A stretch of 64,000 bases of DNA from Caldibacillus debilis DSM 16016 (GTDB taxonomy: Bacteria > Bacillota > Bacilli > Bacillales > Caldibacillaceae), in NCBI RefSeq assembly GCF_000383875.1, contig NZ_KB912913.1:118846-182845 (forward strand), in the 5' to 3' direction. A program made the translations under genes and the position numbers. How positions within the stretch are numbered: position 1 is the stretch's first letter; each line of letters begins with the position of its first letter. Below the pieces are notes generated by a model that ran no database searches, was not told the origin of the DNA, and saw only the letters and a program-made list of their open reading frames with translations. Positions 25,790-35,840 of this stretch are shown piece by piece.

Positions 25790-26572
25790 ATGAATCGGGA
25801 AAAACGATATTCCATCGGAGAATTTTCGGAAAAAGCGGGATTATCGAAACGGACTTTGCATTATTATGAAGAAATCGGGCTCCTGAAGCCGGCAAGGGAC
25901 GAAAAGACGGGCCGCCGGTTTTATTCGGACCGGGATATCGCCACGCTGCAAAAGATCACCGCCTTAAAATTTTTAGGCTTCAGCCTCAAGGAAATCAGGC
26001 AATGGTTCCGCGTTCCCAAATTCGACTTTACCCTGTTGACCTCGTTGAAAATCCAGCTGAAAATTTTTGAAGAAAAGAACGAACAGATCGAAACGGTCAT
26101 CCGTTCCCTCCGGCGCATCATCCGGATCCTGGAGGAAGAGGGGGAAATCGACAGCCTTACCTTGATGAGCCTGATCCACAGCATGCAAACGGAAAAAGAT
26201 CTGAAGGAACAAATGGGAAAGCTTTTGCCGGAGGAATTCGTGAAAGAACTGTTTGACAGGGATGAAAGGGAAATATCGGAATTGGATAAGTCCTTTGTAC
26301 AATTGACCAAGGAAGCCAAGCGGCTGATGGGAAGACCTGCGGAAGATCCGGAAGTCCAGGCCATGTTGGACAAATATTTTCGGGCTACCCTGGATTATGT
26401 CGGGGAAAAGGTATTGCAGGAACTGGGGAAACTGAAGGAAATCGAATTGCAGGCAATCGACCAGCAGCTCCCGTCCCCTTTCACGAAAGAGGAAGAAGAA
26501 TGGCTGGCGAAGGCGATGGAGCATTACATGCGAAGCAACCCTTCGGTTTTTCACGAACGGACCGAAGGATGA
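25790..26572 (+). CDS. MerR family transcriptional regulator
   Basis: Regulator of 260 residues. The winged helix-turn-helix reads YSIGEFSEKAGLSKRTLHYY, then EEIGLLKPARDEKTGRRFYS (about 7-46), followed by a long coiled-coil (about 80-130) and a helical C-terminal domain with KRLMGRPAEDPEVQAMLDKY. The latter resembles the TipAS-like ligand domains of drug sensors, but more weakly than in the gene at 22331. The start at 25790 follows AAGGGGAAGGACAGGA. A clean palindrome sits in its promoter. No target gene is adjacent. Confidence 0.85.
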   Translation: MNREKRYSIGEFSEKAGLSKRTLHYYEEIGLLKPARDEKTGRRFYSDRDIATLQKITALKFLGFSLKEIRQWFRVPKFDFTLLTSLKIQLKIFEEKNEQIETVIRSLRRIIRILEEEGEIDSLTLMSLIHSMQTEKDLKEQMGKLLPEEFVKELFDRDEREISELDKSFVQLTKEAKRLMGRPAEDPEVQAMLDKYFRATLDYVGEKVLQELGKLKEIELQAIDQQLPSPFTKEEEEWLAKAMEHYMRSNPSVFHERTEG

Positions 26573-27062
26573 TCCCGCATCGGAGGGACTGGACGCCGGC
26601 AACCGTTCGGCTGCCCGACTTCCTCCCCGATGCGGGTCGTCTCCGGCTTGGACAAACTGCGCGGGCGGGGACCGCCGGAAAAACCCGCGCTTCATCCGGC
26701 GTCCGGCATGGGTGTGGGGGGATTTCTCAAGCCTTTTTCCGCTTCGGAAGAAAAATTTTCCCGCATCGTTTACGGAAGGCCGCCGTTCCGGCCGGTTCGT
26801 CCGGGTCCGGGATGGGAATATTTTTTTCCGGCCGCGGCTGCCTTGTCCTGCTTTTTGTTTCTCCCCTAGGGTTTTATGTTTCTCCCCGCGGCGGCAGCCT
26901 TTCCGATCAGCGCGATCCCTAAAATTTCGATCGCATCTTTCCGCGGCCTGGTATACAATTTTGTTATGCGCCTTCATGTTGCGGAATACTTGCCAAAATG
27001 GCTTCATGATCCCCGCTTCCCATGATGCGTGCGAAAAATTTGCATAAGAAGGAGGAATCAGG
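26573..27062. other. gene-free stretch before the threonine-synthase-like gene
   Basis: About 490 bases. A possible -10 (TATACA near 26952) lacks a good -35. The ribosome site AAGGAGGAATCAGG for the next gene is at the right end. Nothing else is recognised. Confidence 0.4.
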
Positions 27063-28160
27063 TTGGCGCTCCCGATCAAACCGAATGGAAAAATCAAATA
27101 TCTCCAATGCATCCGCTGCGGTGAAACCTATCCGGTCGACGATTATTTCGAAGGGTGTCCGAAGTGCAGGGATGAAGGAAACCCGGCCAATTTGACGTTC
27201 GTTTACGCCGAATACGGCAAGGAGTGTCCCCTTCCTTACGATTCCTATTTTTCCCTCGGCGAAGGGAATACGCCTCTTCTGCCGGTTTTTGATGAGTTTC
27301 CGTCCTTTTATTTGAAATACGAAGGCAGAAACCCGAGCGGTTCCCACAAAGACCGGATGAGCGCCATGATCGTGACGAGGGCCGCGGAAAAGGGGTATGA
27401 AGGCGTCGCCGTGGCCACGAGCGGGAATGCCGGGCTGTCCCTCGCTTCCTATTGCGCTTACTTTGGTTTGAAATGCGCCGTCATTGCCACGAAAGACTTG
27501 AATCCCCAGGTGAGACGATTCCTGGAAGCCTTCGGCGCGGAAATCCATTTGACGGACACGCCGATGGAACGATGGGAAATTTTGAAAAGGAAAAAGGAAG
27601 AAGGATTTTATCCCGGGAGCAATTATAGCAATCCCCCGGTGGGAACGGTCCATTTTGGCGTCCAAGGCTATAAGGCCGTCGCCTATGAAATCGTCGGGCA
27701 GCTGAAGGGAACGGTTCCCGACAAGGTTCTCGTCCCCGCATCAAGGGGAGATTTGCTCTGGGGGGTCTGGCTCGGCTTTAAAGAAATGAAACAGGCGGAT
27801 CCGTCCCTCGCCCTGCCGGCCATGATCGCCTGCGAGCCTTTTGCCCGGCTGTCCAGGGTGCTGGACGGGGAAGACTACACCCGGTCTTTCCCGGGGGAGA
27901 CCGCCTTAAAATCGATCGACGGCACGACGGTGACCTATCAGGCGGTAAAAGCCTTGCGGGAATCGAACGGGTTTGCCGTCGAGATATCCAACGAAGAAGC
28001 CGAAGCCGCCCGGAAGGAACTGGCCAAAAGGGGAATCTTGCTGGAACTTTCTTCGGCGGCGAGTTACGGCGCGTACAAAAAGCTGAGGAAGAACGGCGCG
28101 ATCGGGGAGAAGGAAGTGGTCGTCGCCATCGGCACTTCATCCGGCTTTGTCGAAATTTAA
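27063..28160 (+). CDS. threonine-synthase-like PLP enzyme with zinc ribbon
   Basis: PLP-dependent fold type II enzyme of 365 residues. The N-terminus has a CxxC pair at Cys16/Cys19 (CIRC) and another at Cys32/Cys35 (CPKC), a zinc ribbon seen in one class of threonine synthases. The Schiff-base lysine is Lys96 in SGSHKDRM; the phosphate-interacting stretch is ATSGNAGLSLASY. The reaction would be O-phosphohomoserine to threonine, but paralogs in this group act on other amino acids, and no hom or thrB is adjacent. TTG start at 27063 with a strong AAGGAGG upstream. Single gene with terminator. Confidence 0.75.
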   Translation: MALPIKPNGKIKYLQCIRCGETYPVDDYFEGCPKCRDEGNPANLTFVYAEYGKECPLPYDSYFSLGEGNTPLLPVFDEFPSFYLKYEGRNPSGSHKDRMSAMIVTRAAEKGYEGVAVATSGNAGLSLASYCAYFGLKCAVIATKDLNPQVRRFLEAFGAEIHLTDTPMERWEILKRKKEEGFYPGSNYSNPPVGTVHFGVQGYKAVAYEIVGQLKGTVPDKVLVPASRGDLLWGVWLGFKEMKQADPSLALPAMIACEPFARLSRVLDGEDYTRSFPGETALKSIDGTTVTYQAVKALRESNGFAVEISNEEAEAARKELAKRGILLELSSAASYGAYKKLRKNGAIGEKEVVVAIGTSSGFVEI

Positions 28161-28298
28161 TGACCATAATCATATTATGTAAACTATATTCCCGCCGGTT
28201 GGGGTACCCTTGACCTTAAAAAGAGGAAAAGGCCTTCCCCGGCCGGAAAAGAACGAAAAAACCACTACCCGTTTGCCGAAGGCGGGACTTCCGGGAAA

Positions 28299-28338
28299 AG
28301 CGGCCGCACGAAAATTTGGCGGCGGCCGCTCGTTTTTT
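28299..28338 (+). terminator. intrinsic terminator after the threonine-synthase-like gene
   Basis: AGCGGCCGC (28299-28307) pairs with GCGGCCGCT (28322-28330), then CGTTTTTT. About 140 bases past the stop. Confidence 0.75.
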
Positions 28339-28481
28339 AGATCCGGAGGAAAGCTGCGAAACGGCGGCGGCTGATTTCCCGGTTTTCAGGCGGGAAGCGC
28401 AGGTTTCGCCAATCTTCTCGCTTTTGTCCGCGCCTTCCTTTTGGTATGATTAGAGATGAAAAAAGAACGGGAGGGATGTTC

Positions 28482-29036
28482 ATGGGCAAGAAGGTTTTGA
28501 TTCTCGCCGGAGATGCGGTGGAAGCGCTGGAGGTCTATTATCCGTACTATCGGCTGCTGGAGGAAGGGCATGAGGCCGTCATCGCCGCGCCGAAAAAGAA
28601 GAAGCTGCAGACCGTTGTCCACGATTTTACCGGCTGGGACACCTACGAAGAAAAACAGGCGTATCTGATTGAGGCGCACGCCGCTTTCAACGAGGTGGAT
28701 CCCGCCAAATTCGACGCCCTCGTCATCCCGGGCGGGCGGGCGCCGGAATATATCCGCCTCGATGAAAACGTGCAAAAGATCGTAAGGCATTTCTTCGAGG
28801 AAAACAAACCGATCGCTGCCATTTGTCATGCATCCCTGATCTTTGAAACGATGCCCGAATTGCTGAAGGGAAGAAGCTTGACCGCCTACATCGCCTGCAA
28901 GCCGGGCGTCGAGGCGCTTGGCGCCACATATGTTTCGGACAAAACGATCCATGTGGACGGCAATCTCGTCTCCGCCCATGCCTGGCCGGATTTGCCGGGC
29001 TTCATGCGGGAGTTTTTGCGGCTGTTGGAAAAGTAA
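28482..29036 (+). CDS. DJ-1/PfpI family protein
   Basis: Protein of 184 residues with the class I glutamine-amidotransferase-like fold. It opens GKKVLILAGDAVEALEVYYP, has VIPGGRAPEYIR, and carries the nucleophile cysteine in AAICHAS with the following LSA-type helix. Members act as glyoxalases, deglycases or peptidases; the specific activity is unknown. GGGAGGG ahead of the ATG at 28482 fixes the start; an earlier in-frame ATG at 28476 would have too short a spacing. Monocistronic, with a strong terminator. Confidence 0.85.
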   Translation: MGKKVLILAGDAVEALEVYYPYYRLLEEGHEAVIAAPKKKKLQTVVHDFTGWDTYEEKQAYLIEAHAAFNEVDPAKFDALVIPGGRAPEYIRLDENVQKIVRHFFEENKPIAAICHASLIFETMPELLKGRSLTAYIACKPGVEALGATYVSDKTIHVDGNLVSAHAWPDLPGFMREFLRLLEK

Positions 29037-29068
29037 TTCCCGTTGCTCAAGGAAGGAAACGGGAAAGG

Positions 29069-29108
29069 GGCGTCCGAAGGCCAAATTTGGCCATGCGGAC
29101 GCCTTTTT
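29069..29108 (+). terminator. intrinsic terminator after the DJ-1/PfpI gene
   Basis: GGCGTCCG (29069-29076) pairs with CGGACGCC (29096-29103), with an inner GGCCAAATTTGGCC hairpin, followed by TTTTT. Confidence 0.85.
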
Positions 29109-29269
29109 AATTTTAAAAAAATCAGTTCCTCCTTTATCCCTGGATTTCTACTCAAGGAACGGATCTTTTCCGAGGGGGATTTTTCGACGGCGTTTTCCTC
29201 TGGCGGCGTCTCTTCCGGAAGCGTCACATATTTTTTTTGCGTTTTTCATAGAATGGACAAGAAGATTCC

Positions 29270-29941
29270 ATGGGGAAGGGGAAACGAAATGATCGGGAAA
29301 AAAACGTTCCGGAAGGCTCCTCCGGATTGATCAAGGCATCCGTCTCCTTCTTTTGCCTCCTTCTCGGGGCTGTCCTGCAAGGCGCCGCCATGGCCCTGTT
29401 TTTGTTTCCCCATTCCGTTCCTTCCGGCGGGGCCGCCGGCCTGGCAATCCTGATCCATCACTGGTTCCGCCTCAACCACGGCATTTCCCTGTGGCTCGTC
29501 AACGCCTTCTTTTTCCTGTTCGCCTTGCGGCATTTCGGATACATGTGGACCTTTCGGACGATTTTTTCCGTGGCCCTGGCATCCTTTACAATCAGCACCT
29601 TATCCGGTCAAATGCGGCTTCCGCATGGCCCGCTCCCTTTCGACCTTTTCGCCGGAAGCGTCATTTTTGGCGCCGGTGTCGGTTTATTGATCCGTGCCGG
29701 GGCGTCGAGCGGGGGGATGGTCATCCCGGCCCTGTTGATCGCGGAAAGGAAAAACTGGAGCCCGGGAAAAGTGCTGTTCGGCATCAATCTTTTCATCTAT
29801 TTGCTGACTTCCTTTGTCATCGATTATAAAATCGTCCTTTATGCGATCCTGTGCCAGTTTTTGTCCAGCCGGATCATCGACTTCGTCTTCCGATGGGATT
29901 GGGCCGGTCTGTTGCCGGCTTTCCGAAGGCGGAGAAGATGA
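29270..29941 (+). CDS. YitT family membrane protein, DUF161-like
   Basis: Hydrophobic protein of 223 residues with five to six membrane helices. LGAVLQGAAMALFLFPHSVP and SGGAAGLAILIHHWF, then FGAGVGLLIRAGASSGGMVI, are typical of the YitT family, whose role is unknown. Compared with common YitT proteins it lacks the C-terminal cytoplasmic DUF2179 domain. The ATG at 29270 has only a weak ribosome site, and alternative starts downstream would cut into the hydrophilic N-terminus but spare the helices. It is the last gene before the AT-rich island. Confidence 0.75.
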   Translation: MGKGKRNDREKNVPEGSSGLIKASVSFFCLLLGAVLQGAAMALFLFPHSVPSGGAAGLAILIHHWFRLNHGISLWLVNAFFFLFALRHFGYMWTFRTIFSVALASFTISTLSGQMRLPHGPLPFDLFAGSVIFGAGVGLLIRAGASSGGMVIPALLIAERKNWSPGKVLFGINLFIYLLTSFVIDYKIVLYAILCQFLSSRIIDFVFRWDWAGLLPAFRRRRR

Positions 29942-30487
29942 TGGTTTTCCGAATCATTAAGAGAGATTTCAGAACACAGCTTTAGATGAGGAACGTCCTC
30001 GGATACAGGCAAATTTACTTTTTACGTTGTTTGAATATGGCTGTTCTTCCTCTTTATTTTGCATTAGCAGTACAAATCTCCAGCCATGGATCTTGTATAT
30101 TACAACATTTAGGCGGATTATTGTATCAATATTGTTAAATTTATTCAGAGTCAAGTCTTTATACAATATGGGTGATACTTGCTATGAATTGAAGAAGTCA
30201 TTAAACGAAGAAGTCATTAAACATTGAATCTCAATACTGTTGAAAGAAAAAGTGACAAATTGGAAAATTTTCACTCTTAAAGAAAGCAAAATATCCCATT
30301 CCTTTGCTATACTTAATGCAAAAACAATATAGCCCCAAAGTCACTAATCAGAAACGAATTCATTTGTTATCAACGGGCAAAGCGAATTCCTTTTACTTCA
30401 ATTCAATTCTTGAATTTGAAATGTCCTGAACAATGGCAAAGAATATAGGGATATATTAATTCGTTTGTGGGACAAGGAGGTAATAGG
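29942..30487. other. AT-rich left border of the agmatine island
   Basis: About 540 bases, much richer in A and T than the genes to the left. It contains a 16-base tandem duplication (listed) and a strong AAGGAGGTAATAGG site for the next gene. Fragments of open frames are not recognisable as genes. Confidence 0.4.
30191..30222 (+). repeat. perfect 16-bp tandem duplication
   Basis: GAAGAAGTCATTAAAC occurs twice head to tail (30191-30206, 30207-30222). It lies in the non-coding left border of the agmatine island. Confidence 0.9.
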
Positions 30488-31282
30488 ATGGATTTTTTTG
30501 AGATTTCATCGAAACACATTAAAACGCTTAATGAAGCGGAAAAAGAAATATACAATTTTATCGTTCACAATATGGAAGAAATAAAAAAAATGACGATCAG
30601 AGAATTGGCATCAAAAACCTTCACCTCACCTGCGACGATTATCCGATTTTTAAGAAAGATTGGATTTTCCGGGTACAGTGAGTTTATTTCCATTCTTAAA
30701 TATACGGACAAAGACTTGCTGGAAATTTACAATCCATTTGTTATCTCTCAGGAAAAGTACAGAATCGAGTATTTAAAAAATATTTACGAGTCTGTTCGTG
30801 TCCTTGATTGGGTGAAAGGAGACGAAATTGTCAAGCGATTAATAGAAAATCCCCGATTGATCGTAATGGCAAGGGGATTTAATAAAAGCGTAGGACATTA
30901 TTTTGAGTATATTTTTTCCGGACTAGGATTTGAAGTTGTTTTTCCGGAAGATCATTATTACCGAAAAATGTTATTGAACAGAATCCGGGATGAAGACCTG
31001 GTTTTTATTTTTTCTTATAGCGGAGAAGATAAAGAATTAATAGAGAATATTGAACGGATAAAAGCAAAATCAAAAGCGACCATTATTTCAATTACTTCTG
31101 CCAATAATAACTCCGTACAAAACTTAAGCCATATCAATTTGTATGTTTTTGCTGATTACATTTTGTACAACGGTGTGGAATTCACTTCGCGGGTTTCGAT
31201 GATTTGTATTATTGAATTGCTTGCGTACAGATATATTGAAACGAGTAAAAAGTTTGCTCCCAATGAAGAACGGAAATTTTAA
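30488..31282 (+). CDS. RpiR family (MurR/RpiR) transcriptional regulator
   Basis: Regulator of 264 residues. N-terminal RpiR-type helix-turn-helix: MTIRELASKTFTSPATIIRF followed by LRKIGFSGYSEFI (about 35-70). The C-terminal SIS domain (about 110-245) includes MARGFNKSVGHYFEYIFSGL and FIFSYSGEDKELIENI, where sugar phosphates usually bind. It precedes an agmatine pathway rather than sugar genes, which is unusual; control of aguD-aguA-ptcA is inferred from position. ATG at 30488 is chosen because AAGGAGGTAATAGG precedes it. The base composition is AT-rich like the following genes, consistent with joint transfer. Confidence 0.85.
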   Translation: MDFFEISSKHIKTLNEAEKEIYNFIVHNMEEIKKMTIRELASKTFTSPATIIRFLRKIGFSGYSEFISILKYTDKDLLEIYNPFVISQEKYRIEYLKNIYESVRVLDWVKGDEIVKRLIENPRLIVMARGFNKSVGHYFEYIFSGLGFEVVFPEDHYYRKMLLNRIRDEDLVFIFSYSGEDKELIENIERIKAKSKATIISITSANNNSVQNLSHINLYVFADYILYNGVEFTSRVSMICIIELLAYRYIETSKKFAPNEERKF

Positions 31283-31818
31283 AGATGGACGCTTCCAGTT
31301 TTAGGAGAAAGATGAACCCTTGGTTATCCCAATTTCGGGTTTCCAGGGGTTTATTTATGCCTTCTTAAGCCAGAAAATGATGGGAAACTGGGCTCTGAAC
31401 CTTCTGCGTCAAAGAAGGAAGAAATAGGATGATTTCTCTCGCCAAACATCAAAGAATGCACCATGTATCCTTCGACTGCAAAAAATCCTCCCGAAAGTAA
31501 ACCACATGCAAAAAACATTCCAAAAAAACTATAACAATATAAAAACGAAACATGTTTTGTAATTTAAAACATTTTTTAAATTGATTGATATGAAACAATA
31601 GATTGAAAATATATATTCGTCTAATATAAGGAACAGTATAATCAAATTGAAAGCATTACCGCGGTAATGGAAGAGCTTTACTAGCAATGGTAAAGCTAAA
31701 GAATTTTTACGATCTTCGAAGTTTGACAACCAATTCAAGTTTCAACCAAATTTCCTTTTTACGAAGTACATTCATTTGTTGTTACATGTGAAATAATTCA
31801 CATAAACGGGGTGATGAA
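31283..31818. other. intergenic region before aguD, AT-rich with dyads
   Basis: About 535 bases, strongly AT-rich. It includes AAACATGTTT near 31548 and the two dyads listed at 31654-31697. It should carry the promoter and operator of the agmatine operon, but no promoter is clear enough to name. Confidence 0.4.
31654..31697. promoter_or_regulatory. two dyads upstream of the agmatine operon
   Basis: CATTACCGCGGTAATG (31654-31669) is a perfect 16-base palindrome. Four bases on, AGCTTTAC (31674-31681) and GTAAAGCT (31690-31697) form an inverted repeat with an eight-base spacer. They lie about 120-165 bases before aguD and are candidate regulator sites or leader hairpins. Confidence 0.45.
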
Positions 31819-33264
31819 ATGGAAAATAAAAAGGCGCTTCGACTCTTTGATTCTGTGCTTCTATCAGTAACCGTCATATTAGTGGCCGAATCCGTTGCAC
31901 CAACGGCTGCTGTAGGTCCTTCCCAGTTCTTTTGGTGGACGCTCTTACTTGTTGCTTTTTTCATACCCTACGGATTAATTTCTGCCGAACTCGGAACCAC
32001 GTACAAAGAGGAGGGAGGAATATTCGACTGGGTAAAACGTGCATATGGGCCGAGAAATGGAGGGAGGGTGGCCTGGTATTATTGGGTAAATTATCCGCTT
32101 TGGATGGGTTCGTTAGCCGTGCTTTTTCCGATCATAATCATCCAAATATCCGGACATGAATTTGGAACGTTCAGTTCAATCTTGATTTCATTAGCTTTTA
32201 TTTGGCTTGTCTGCTTAGTCAGTTGCTTCCCCATTTCCGAGAGCAAATGGATATTAAATTTGGCTGCGTTGTTCAAAGTATTTATCATGCTAAGCCTTGG
32301 TGTGCTGGGTATATACACTGCTTTGAAACACGGTGTTGCAAATACGTATACCGTTAAAACTATGCTGCCAACCTTCGATATCGTCAGTCTTTCATTCGTA
32401 TCAGTGATAATCTTCAATTTTCTCGGATTCGAAGTTGTAACCGCCATGTCGGGCGAAATGAAAGATCCCCAAAGGGAAATCCCGAAAGCGCTTATTATAG
32501 GGGGGATCTTGATAGCTGTGTTTTATTTATTGGCAGCTTTTGGTGTCGGCGTTGCCATCCCATATGATGAACTCAGCACGGACAGCGGATTGTTGGACAG
32601 TTTGGCGATTTTGCTCGGTTCCAAAGGGAAATGGCTTGTTACCCTTGTTGGATTGTTGTTTTTGTTTACATTATTTGCAAACCTGATCTCTTGGGCATAT
32701 GGCATAAATTATGTGGCTTTGTACGCAAGCCAAAATCATTGTCTTCCTAATGTTTTTAAATGGAAGAGCAAAAAAAATGACATGCCAGTAGGAAGTTCTA
32801 TTCTAAACGGCATTTTCGCCTCAACTCTCGTCTTGATTGCTCCGGTTATGAACCATCTAGGCTTGGAAGAAGTGTTCTGGAGTTTCTTCGGGTTAAATTT
32901 GGTGACTTTACTTTTGTCATACAGTTTCATGTTTCCTTCCTTCTTGAGACTTCGGAAGATTGATCCCGAAAGCGAACGTCCGTTTAAAGTGAAGGGAAAT
33001 CGATGGTTGTTGTACTTCATAACATATGTACCTTTGGCACTGCTTATTGCATCCATTCTCTTCACAATCCTTCCGTTAAACCTGGACAGAGAAGAATTGC
33101 TTTTTAAACTTCCGTTGCTGACTGGGACAATTTTGGCAATCTTTATCGGCGAGTTCGTTGTTGACCGGAGTTTAAAACAGGAGAAATCAGCGGAAAGGAG
33201 AGACTTTGACGATGAGAACTTTAACAAGCACACCGAAAAAAGACGGATTTCGAATGCCCGGTGA
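31819..33264 (+). CDS. aguD: APC family amino acid/polyamine transporter, probable agmatine:putrescine antiporter
   Basis: Membrane carrier of 481 residues with about 12 helices of the APC superfamily. The N-terminal part [20 protein letters not shown] and the helix with [20 protein letters not shown] are characteristic. In agmatine deiminase operons such a gene exchanges external agmatine for putrescine. The next genes encode agmatine deiminase (its start lies 53 bases inside this gene's end) and putrescine carbamoyltransferase, which supports that role; specificity itself is not visible. The C-terminal tail after about residue 455 is hydrophilic. Confidence 0.8.
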   Translation: MENKKALRLFDSVLLSVTVILVAESVAPTAAVGPSQFFWWTLLLVAFFIPYGLISAELGTTYKEEGGIFDWVKRAYGPRNGGRVAWYYWVNYPLWMGSLAVLFPIIIIQISGHEFGTFSSILISLAFIWLVCLVSCFPISESKWILNLAALFKVFIMLSLGVLGIYTALKHGVANTYTVKTMLPTFDIVSLSFVSVIIFNFLGFEVVTAMSGEMKDPQREIPKALIIGGILIAVFYLLAAFGVGVAIPYDELSTDSGLLDSLAILLGSKGKWLVTLVGLLFLFTLFANLISWAYGINYVALYASQNHCLPNVFKWKSKKNDMPVGSSILNGIFASTLVLIAPVMNHLGLEEVFWSFFGLNLVTLLLSYSFMFPSFLRLRKIDPESERPFKVKGNRWLLYFITYVPLALLIASILFTILPLNLDREELLFKLPLLTGTILAIFIGEFVVDRSLKQEKSAERRDFDDENFNKHTEKRRISNAR

Positions 33265-34369
33265 ATTTGAACCGCACGACGGATGTTGGATGATATGGCC
33301 GGAAAGACCGGACAACTGGAGAAACGGGGGAAAGCCAGCACAAAAGGTTTTTGTCGAAGTGGCAAAAGCCATCGCCGAATTTGAGCCGGTAACAATGGTT
33401 GTTAGCTATGGCCAATATCAGAATGCACGAACTATGCTCCCGGACTGCATTCGTGTGGTGGAAATGTCAAGCAACGACTCATGGATGCGAGATTGCGGTC
33501 CAACTTTTGTAGTCAATGATGAAACCGGTGAAGTCAGGGGTGTCGATTGGTCATTTAACGCTTGGGGCGGTCTTGTGGACGGGCTGTATTTTCCCTGGGA
33601 CGCCGATGATCAAATCGCACAAAAAGTTTGCGAAATGGAAGGAATTGACCGCTACCGATTGGATAGTTTCGTCCTTGAGGGAGGGTCCATCCATGTTGAC
33701 GGAGAAGGCACATTAATTACCACAGAGGAATGCCTGTTGAGTAAAGGACGCAATCCGCATTTGACAAAGGAAGAAATCGAAGGGATTTTGAAAGAATACC
33801 TGAACGTAGAAAAAATAATTTGGTTAAAACGGGGCATATATCTCGATGAAACGAACGGCCATGTCGACAATATATGCAATTTCGTCCGCCCTGGGGAAGT
33901 AGTTCTGGCCTGGACGGATGATAAAGATGATCCTCAATATGAAATATCCCAAGAATGCTATGAGATTTTAACCAATGAAACCGACGCAAAAGGCCGAAAA
34001 TTTAAGGTCCATAAATTATATCTTCCGTCGCCGGTATTGATCACCAAAGAAGAAAGCGAAGGCGTCGATTCCATAAAGGGAACTCTTCCTCGGAAGGAAG
34101 GCGACCGATTGGCAGCTTCCTACGTTAACTATTACACTGCCAACGGCGGGGTGATCGTACCTCTTTTTGACGATGAAAATGACGAAAAGGCAATTAATTT
34201 GTTGAAAAAATTGTATCCTGATCGAAAAGTGGTCGGAATTTACGCGCGGGAAATTTTGCTCGGAGGCGGTAATATTCATTGCATAACACAACAGCAACCC
34301 GCGAGGAGAAAGGGGAAAAAGGGTACCGTTCCTGAGAAGCGGAAGCCGTCCCATGTCAAGCCCTGCTAA
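33212..34369 (+). CDS. aguA: agmatine deiminase
   Basis: Hydrolyses agmatine to N-carbamoylputrescine and ammonia. The 385 residues begin with [20 protein letters not shown], then [24 protein letters not shown] and [13 protein letters not shown]. The catalytic cysteine is in [14 protein letters not shown] near the C-terminus. The product has a basic tail beyond this motif. The ATG at 33212 is used, although an in-frame TTG at 33206 is five bases after AGGAG and equally possible. It overlaps aguD, indicating coupling, and ptcA follows after 57 bases. Confidence 0.92.
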   Translation: MRTLTSTPKKDGFRMPGEFEPHDGCWMIWPERPDNWRNGGKPAQKVFVEVAKAIAEFEPVTMVVSYGQYQNARTMLPDCIRVVEMSSNDSWMRDCGPTFVVNDETGEVRGVDWSFNAWGGLVDGLYFPWDADDQIAQKVCEMEGIDRYRLDSFVLEGGSIHVDGEGTLITTEECLLSKGRNPHLTKEEIEGILKEYLNVEKIIWLKRGIYLDETNGHVDNICNFVRPGEVVLAWTDDKDDPQYEISQECYEILTNETDAKGRKFKVHKLYLPSPVLITKEESEGVDSIKGTLPRKEGDRLAASYVNYYTANGGVIVPLFDDENDEKAINLLKKLYPDRKVVGIYAREILLGGGNIHCITQQQPARRKGKKGTVPEKRKPSHVKPC

Positions 34370-34426
34370 TACAGAACGTATCGTTTTTGCGAATCACTTT
34401 TAATCTGGGAAAAAGGGGAGTCAACG

Positions 34427-35437
34427 ATGAAAATAAAGGATTTTATCGATACCAACGATTTTACCAAAGCGCAATTGATGGATATTGTCAATTTGTCTTT
34501 AGCGTTGAAAAAATGCGTGAAGGCCGGTTATTACCCGCCTTTGTTAAAAAACAGAACATTGGGAATGATATTCGAACAAACATCGACAAGGACGAGGGTC
34601 TCCTTCGAAACTGCAATGGAACAACTCGGAGGGCACGCCCAATATCTGGCGCCGGGACAAATTCAGCTCGGCGTTCATGAAACCATAGAAGATACGGGAA
34701 AAGTTCTTTCTAGATTGGTCGATATTTTAATGGCGCGGGTGAATCGGCATAAAACCATAGTGGACTTGGCAAAAAATGCAACAATCCCGGTCATTAACGG
34801 AATGTCCGATTATAACCATCCAACCCAAGAAATGGGGGACATCATCACCATGATCGAACATCTCCCTCAGGGAAAGAAGCTGGAGGATTGTAAAGTGGTT
34901 TTTGTTGGGGATGTCACCCAGGTCTGTGCGTCCCTTGGATTTATTGCGACGAAAATGGGGATGAAGTTTGTCCACTTCGGTCCAAAGGGCCATCAATTAA
35001 AGGATCATCATAGAAAAATTTTGGAAGAAAATTGCAAGGTTTCTAGAGGGAGCTTCTTCATCACGGATGATCCTGATGAAGCGTTGGAAGGAGCGGATTT
35101 CGTCTATACTGACGTGTGGTACGGGTTGTATGATGCGGAATTGTCAAGGGAAGAACGGATGGCCATCTTTTTCCCCAAATATCAGGTAACGATGGATCTT
35201 ATGAAAAAGGCAGGTCCGGGCGCGAAATTTATGCATTGTCTGCCTGCTACTCGGGGAGAAGAAGTAACGGATGAGGTGATCGATTCCGAGGTATCAATCG
35301 TATTCGATCAAGCGGAAAACCGGCTTACTGCGATGCGGGGAATTCTCGTCTATTTGCTTGGCATCGAAAAACAGGATCGGGAAAAAGTAAACATGGTAAA
35401 AGAAGAGCTGGATGAAGTTGTAAAAAAAATATTTTAA
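34427..35437 (+). CDS. ptcA: putrescine carbamoyltransferase
   Basis: Phosphorolyses N-carbamoylputrescine to putrescine and carbamoyl phosphate. The 336 residues have the carbamoyl-phosphate motif STRTR (53-57), the HPTQEMGD block and [29 protein letters not shown] and the long C-terminal helix ([19 protein letters not shown]) separate PtcA from ornithine carbamoyltransferases, as does its operon with aguA. GGGGAGTCAACG precedes the ATG. No carbamate kinase is in the operon; arcC at 49309 could use the carbamoyl phosphate. Confidence 0.9.
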   Translation: MKIKDFIDTNDFTKAQLMDIVNLSLALKKCVKAGYYPPLLKNRTLGMIFEQTSTRTRVSFETAMEQLGGHAQYLAPGQIQLGVHETIEDTGKVLSRLVDILMARVNRHKTIVDLAKNATIPVINGMSDYNHPTQEMGDIITMIEHLPQGKKLEDCKVVFVGDVTQVCASLGFIATKMGMKFVHFGPKGHQLKDHHRKILEENCKVSRGSFFITDDPDEALEGADFVYTDVWYGLYDAELSREERMAIFFPKYQVTMDLMKKAGPGAKFMHCLPATRGEEVTDEVIDSEVSIVFDQAENRLTAMRGILVYLLGIEKQDREKVNMVKEELDEVVKKIF

Positions 35438-35456
35438 TGTGATTCGGGAGATACGG

Positions 35457-35481
35457 TGGCCTCAATGAGGCCATTTCTTTT
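35457..35481 (+). terminator. intrinsic terminator of the agmatine operon
   Basis: TGGCCTCA (35457-35464) pairs with TGAGGCCA (35466-35473) with a very small loop, followed by TTTCTTTT. It is 20 bases past the ptcA stop. Confidence 0.6.
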
Positions 35482-35840
35482 GTAGAAAGCGTTCGATCCT
35501 TTTTGCTTAGGTTCATTATTTACAAAAAAGGGAATCCAAACATCCCATTTAACATCAGATTCGCTATCTAAATTTATGAGAACAATGGACCTTAACAGAA
35601 ACTTTCTCAGAAAAATCTCCCTTCTTTTCGCCCCCTTGTTCCCGCTCCTTTGCCGGAGGATGCCGGTTCTCCGCCGCCGGTTCATCAAAGCAAAGCCCGT
35701 CAGTTTCAGCCGCAGGGAACCGGAAAGGCCGCGCCGCCGCCGGATCGCTTAACCCCGAATCTTTCCCTTTGCATAAACCCGGCCTTCCGGTCAAACAATA
35801 GGGAGAGAGGGAATACTTTGTTTGGTCAGGGGGAAAATCT
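35482..35840. other. spacer between the agmatine operon and the MFS gene
   Basis: About 360 bases where composition returns from AT-rich to GC-rich, marking the right border of the island. No gene or repeat is recognised. Confidence 0.4.
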
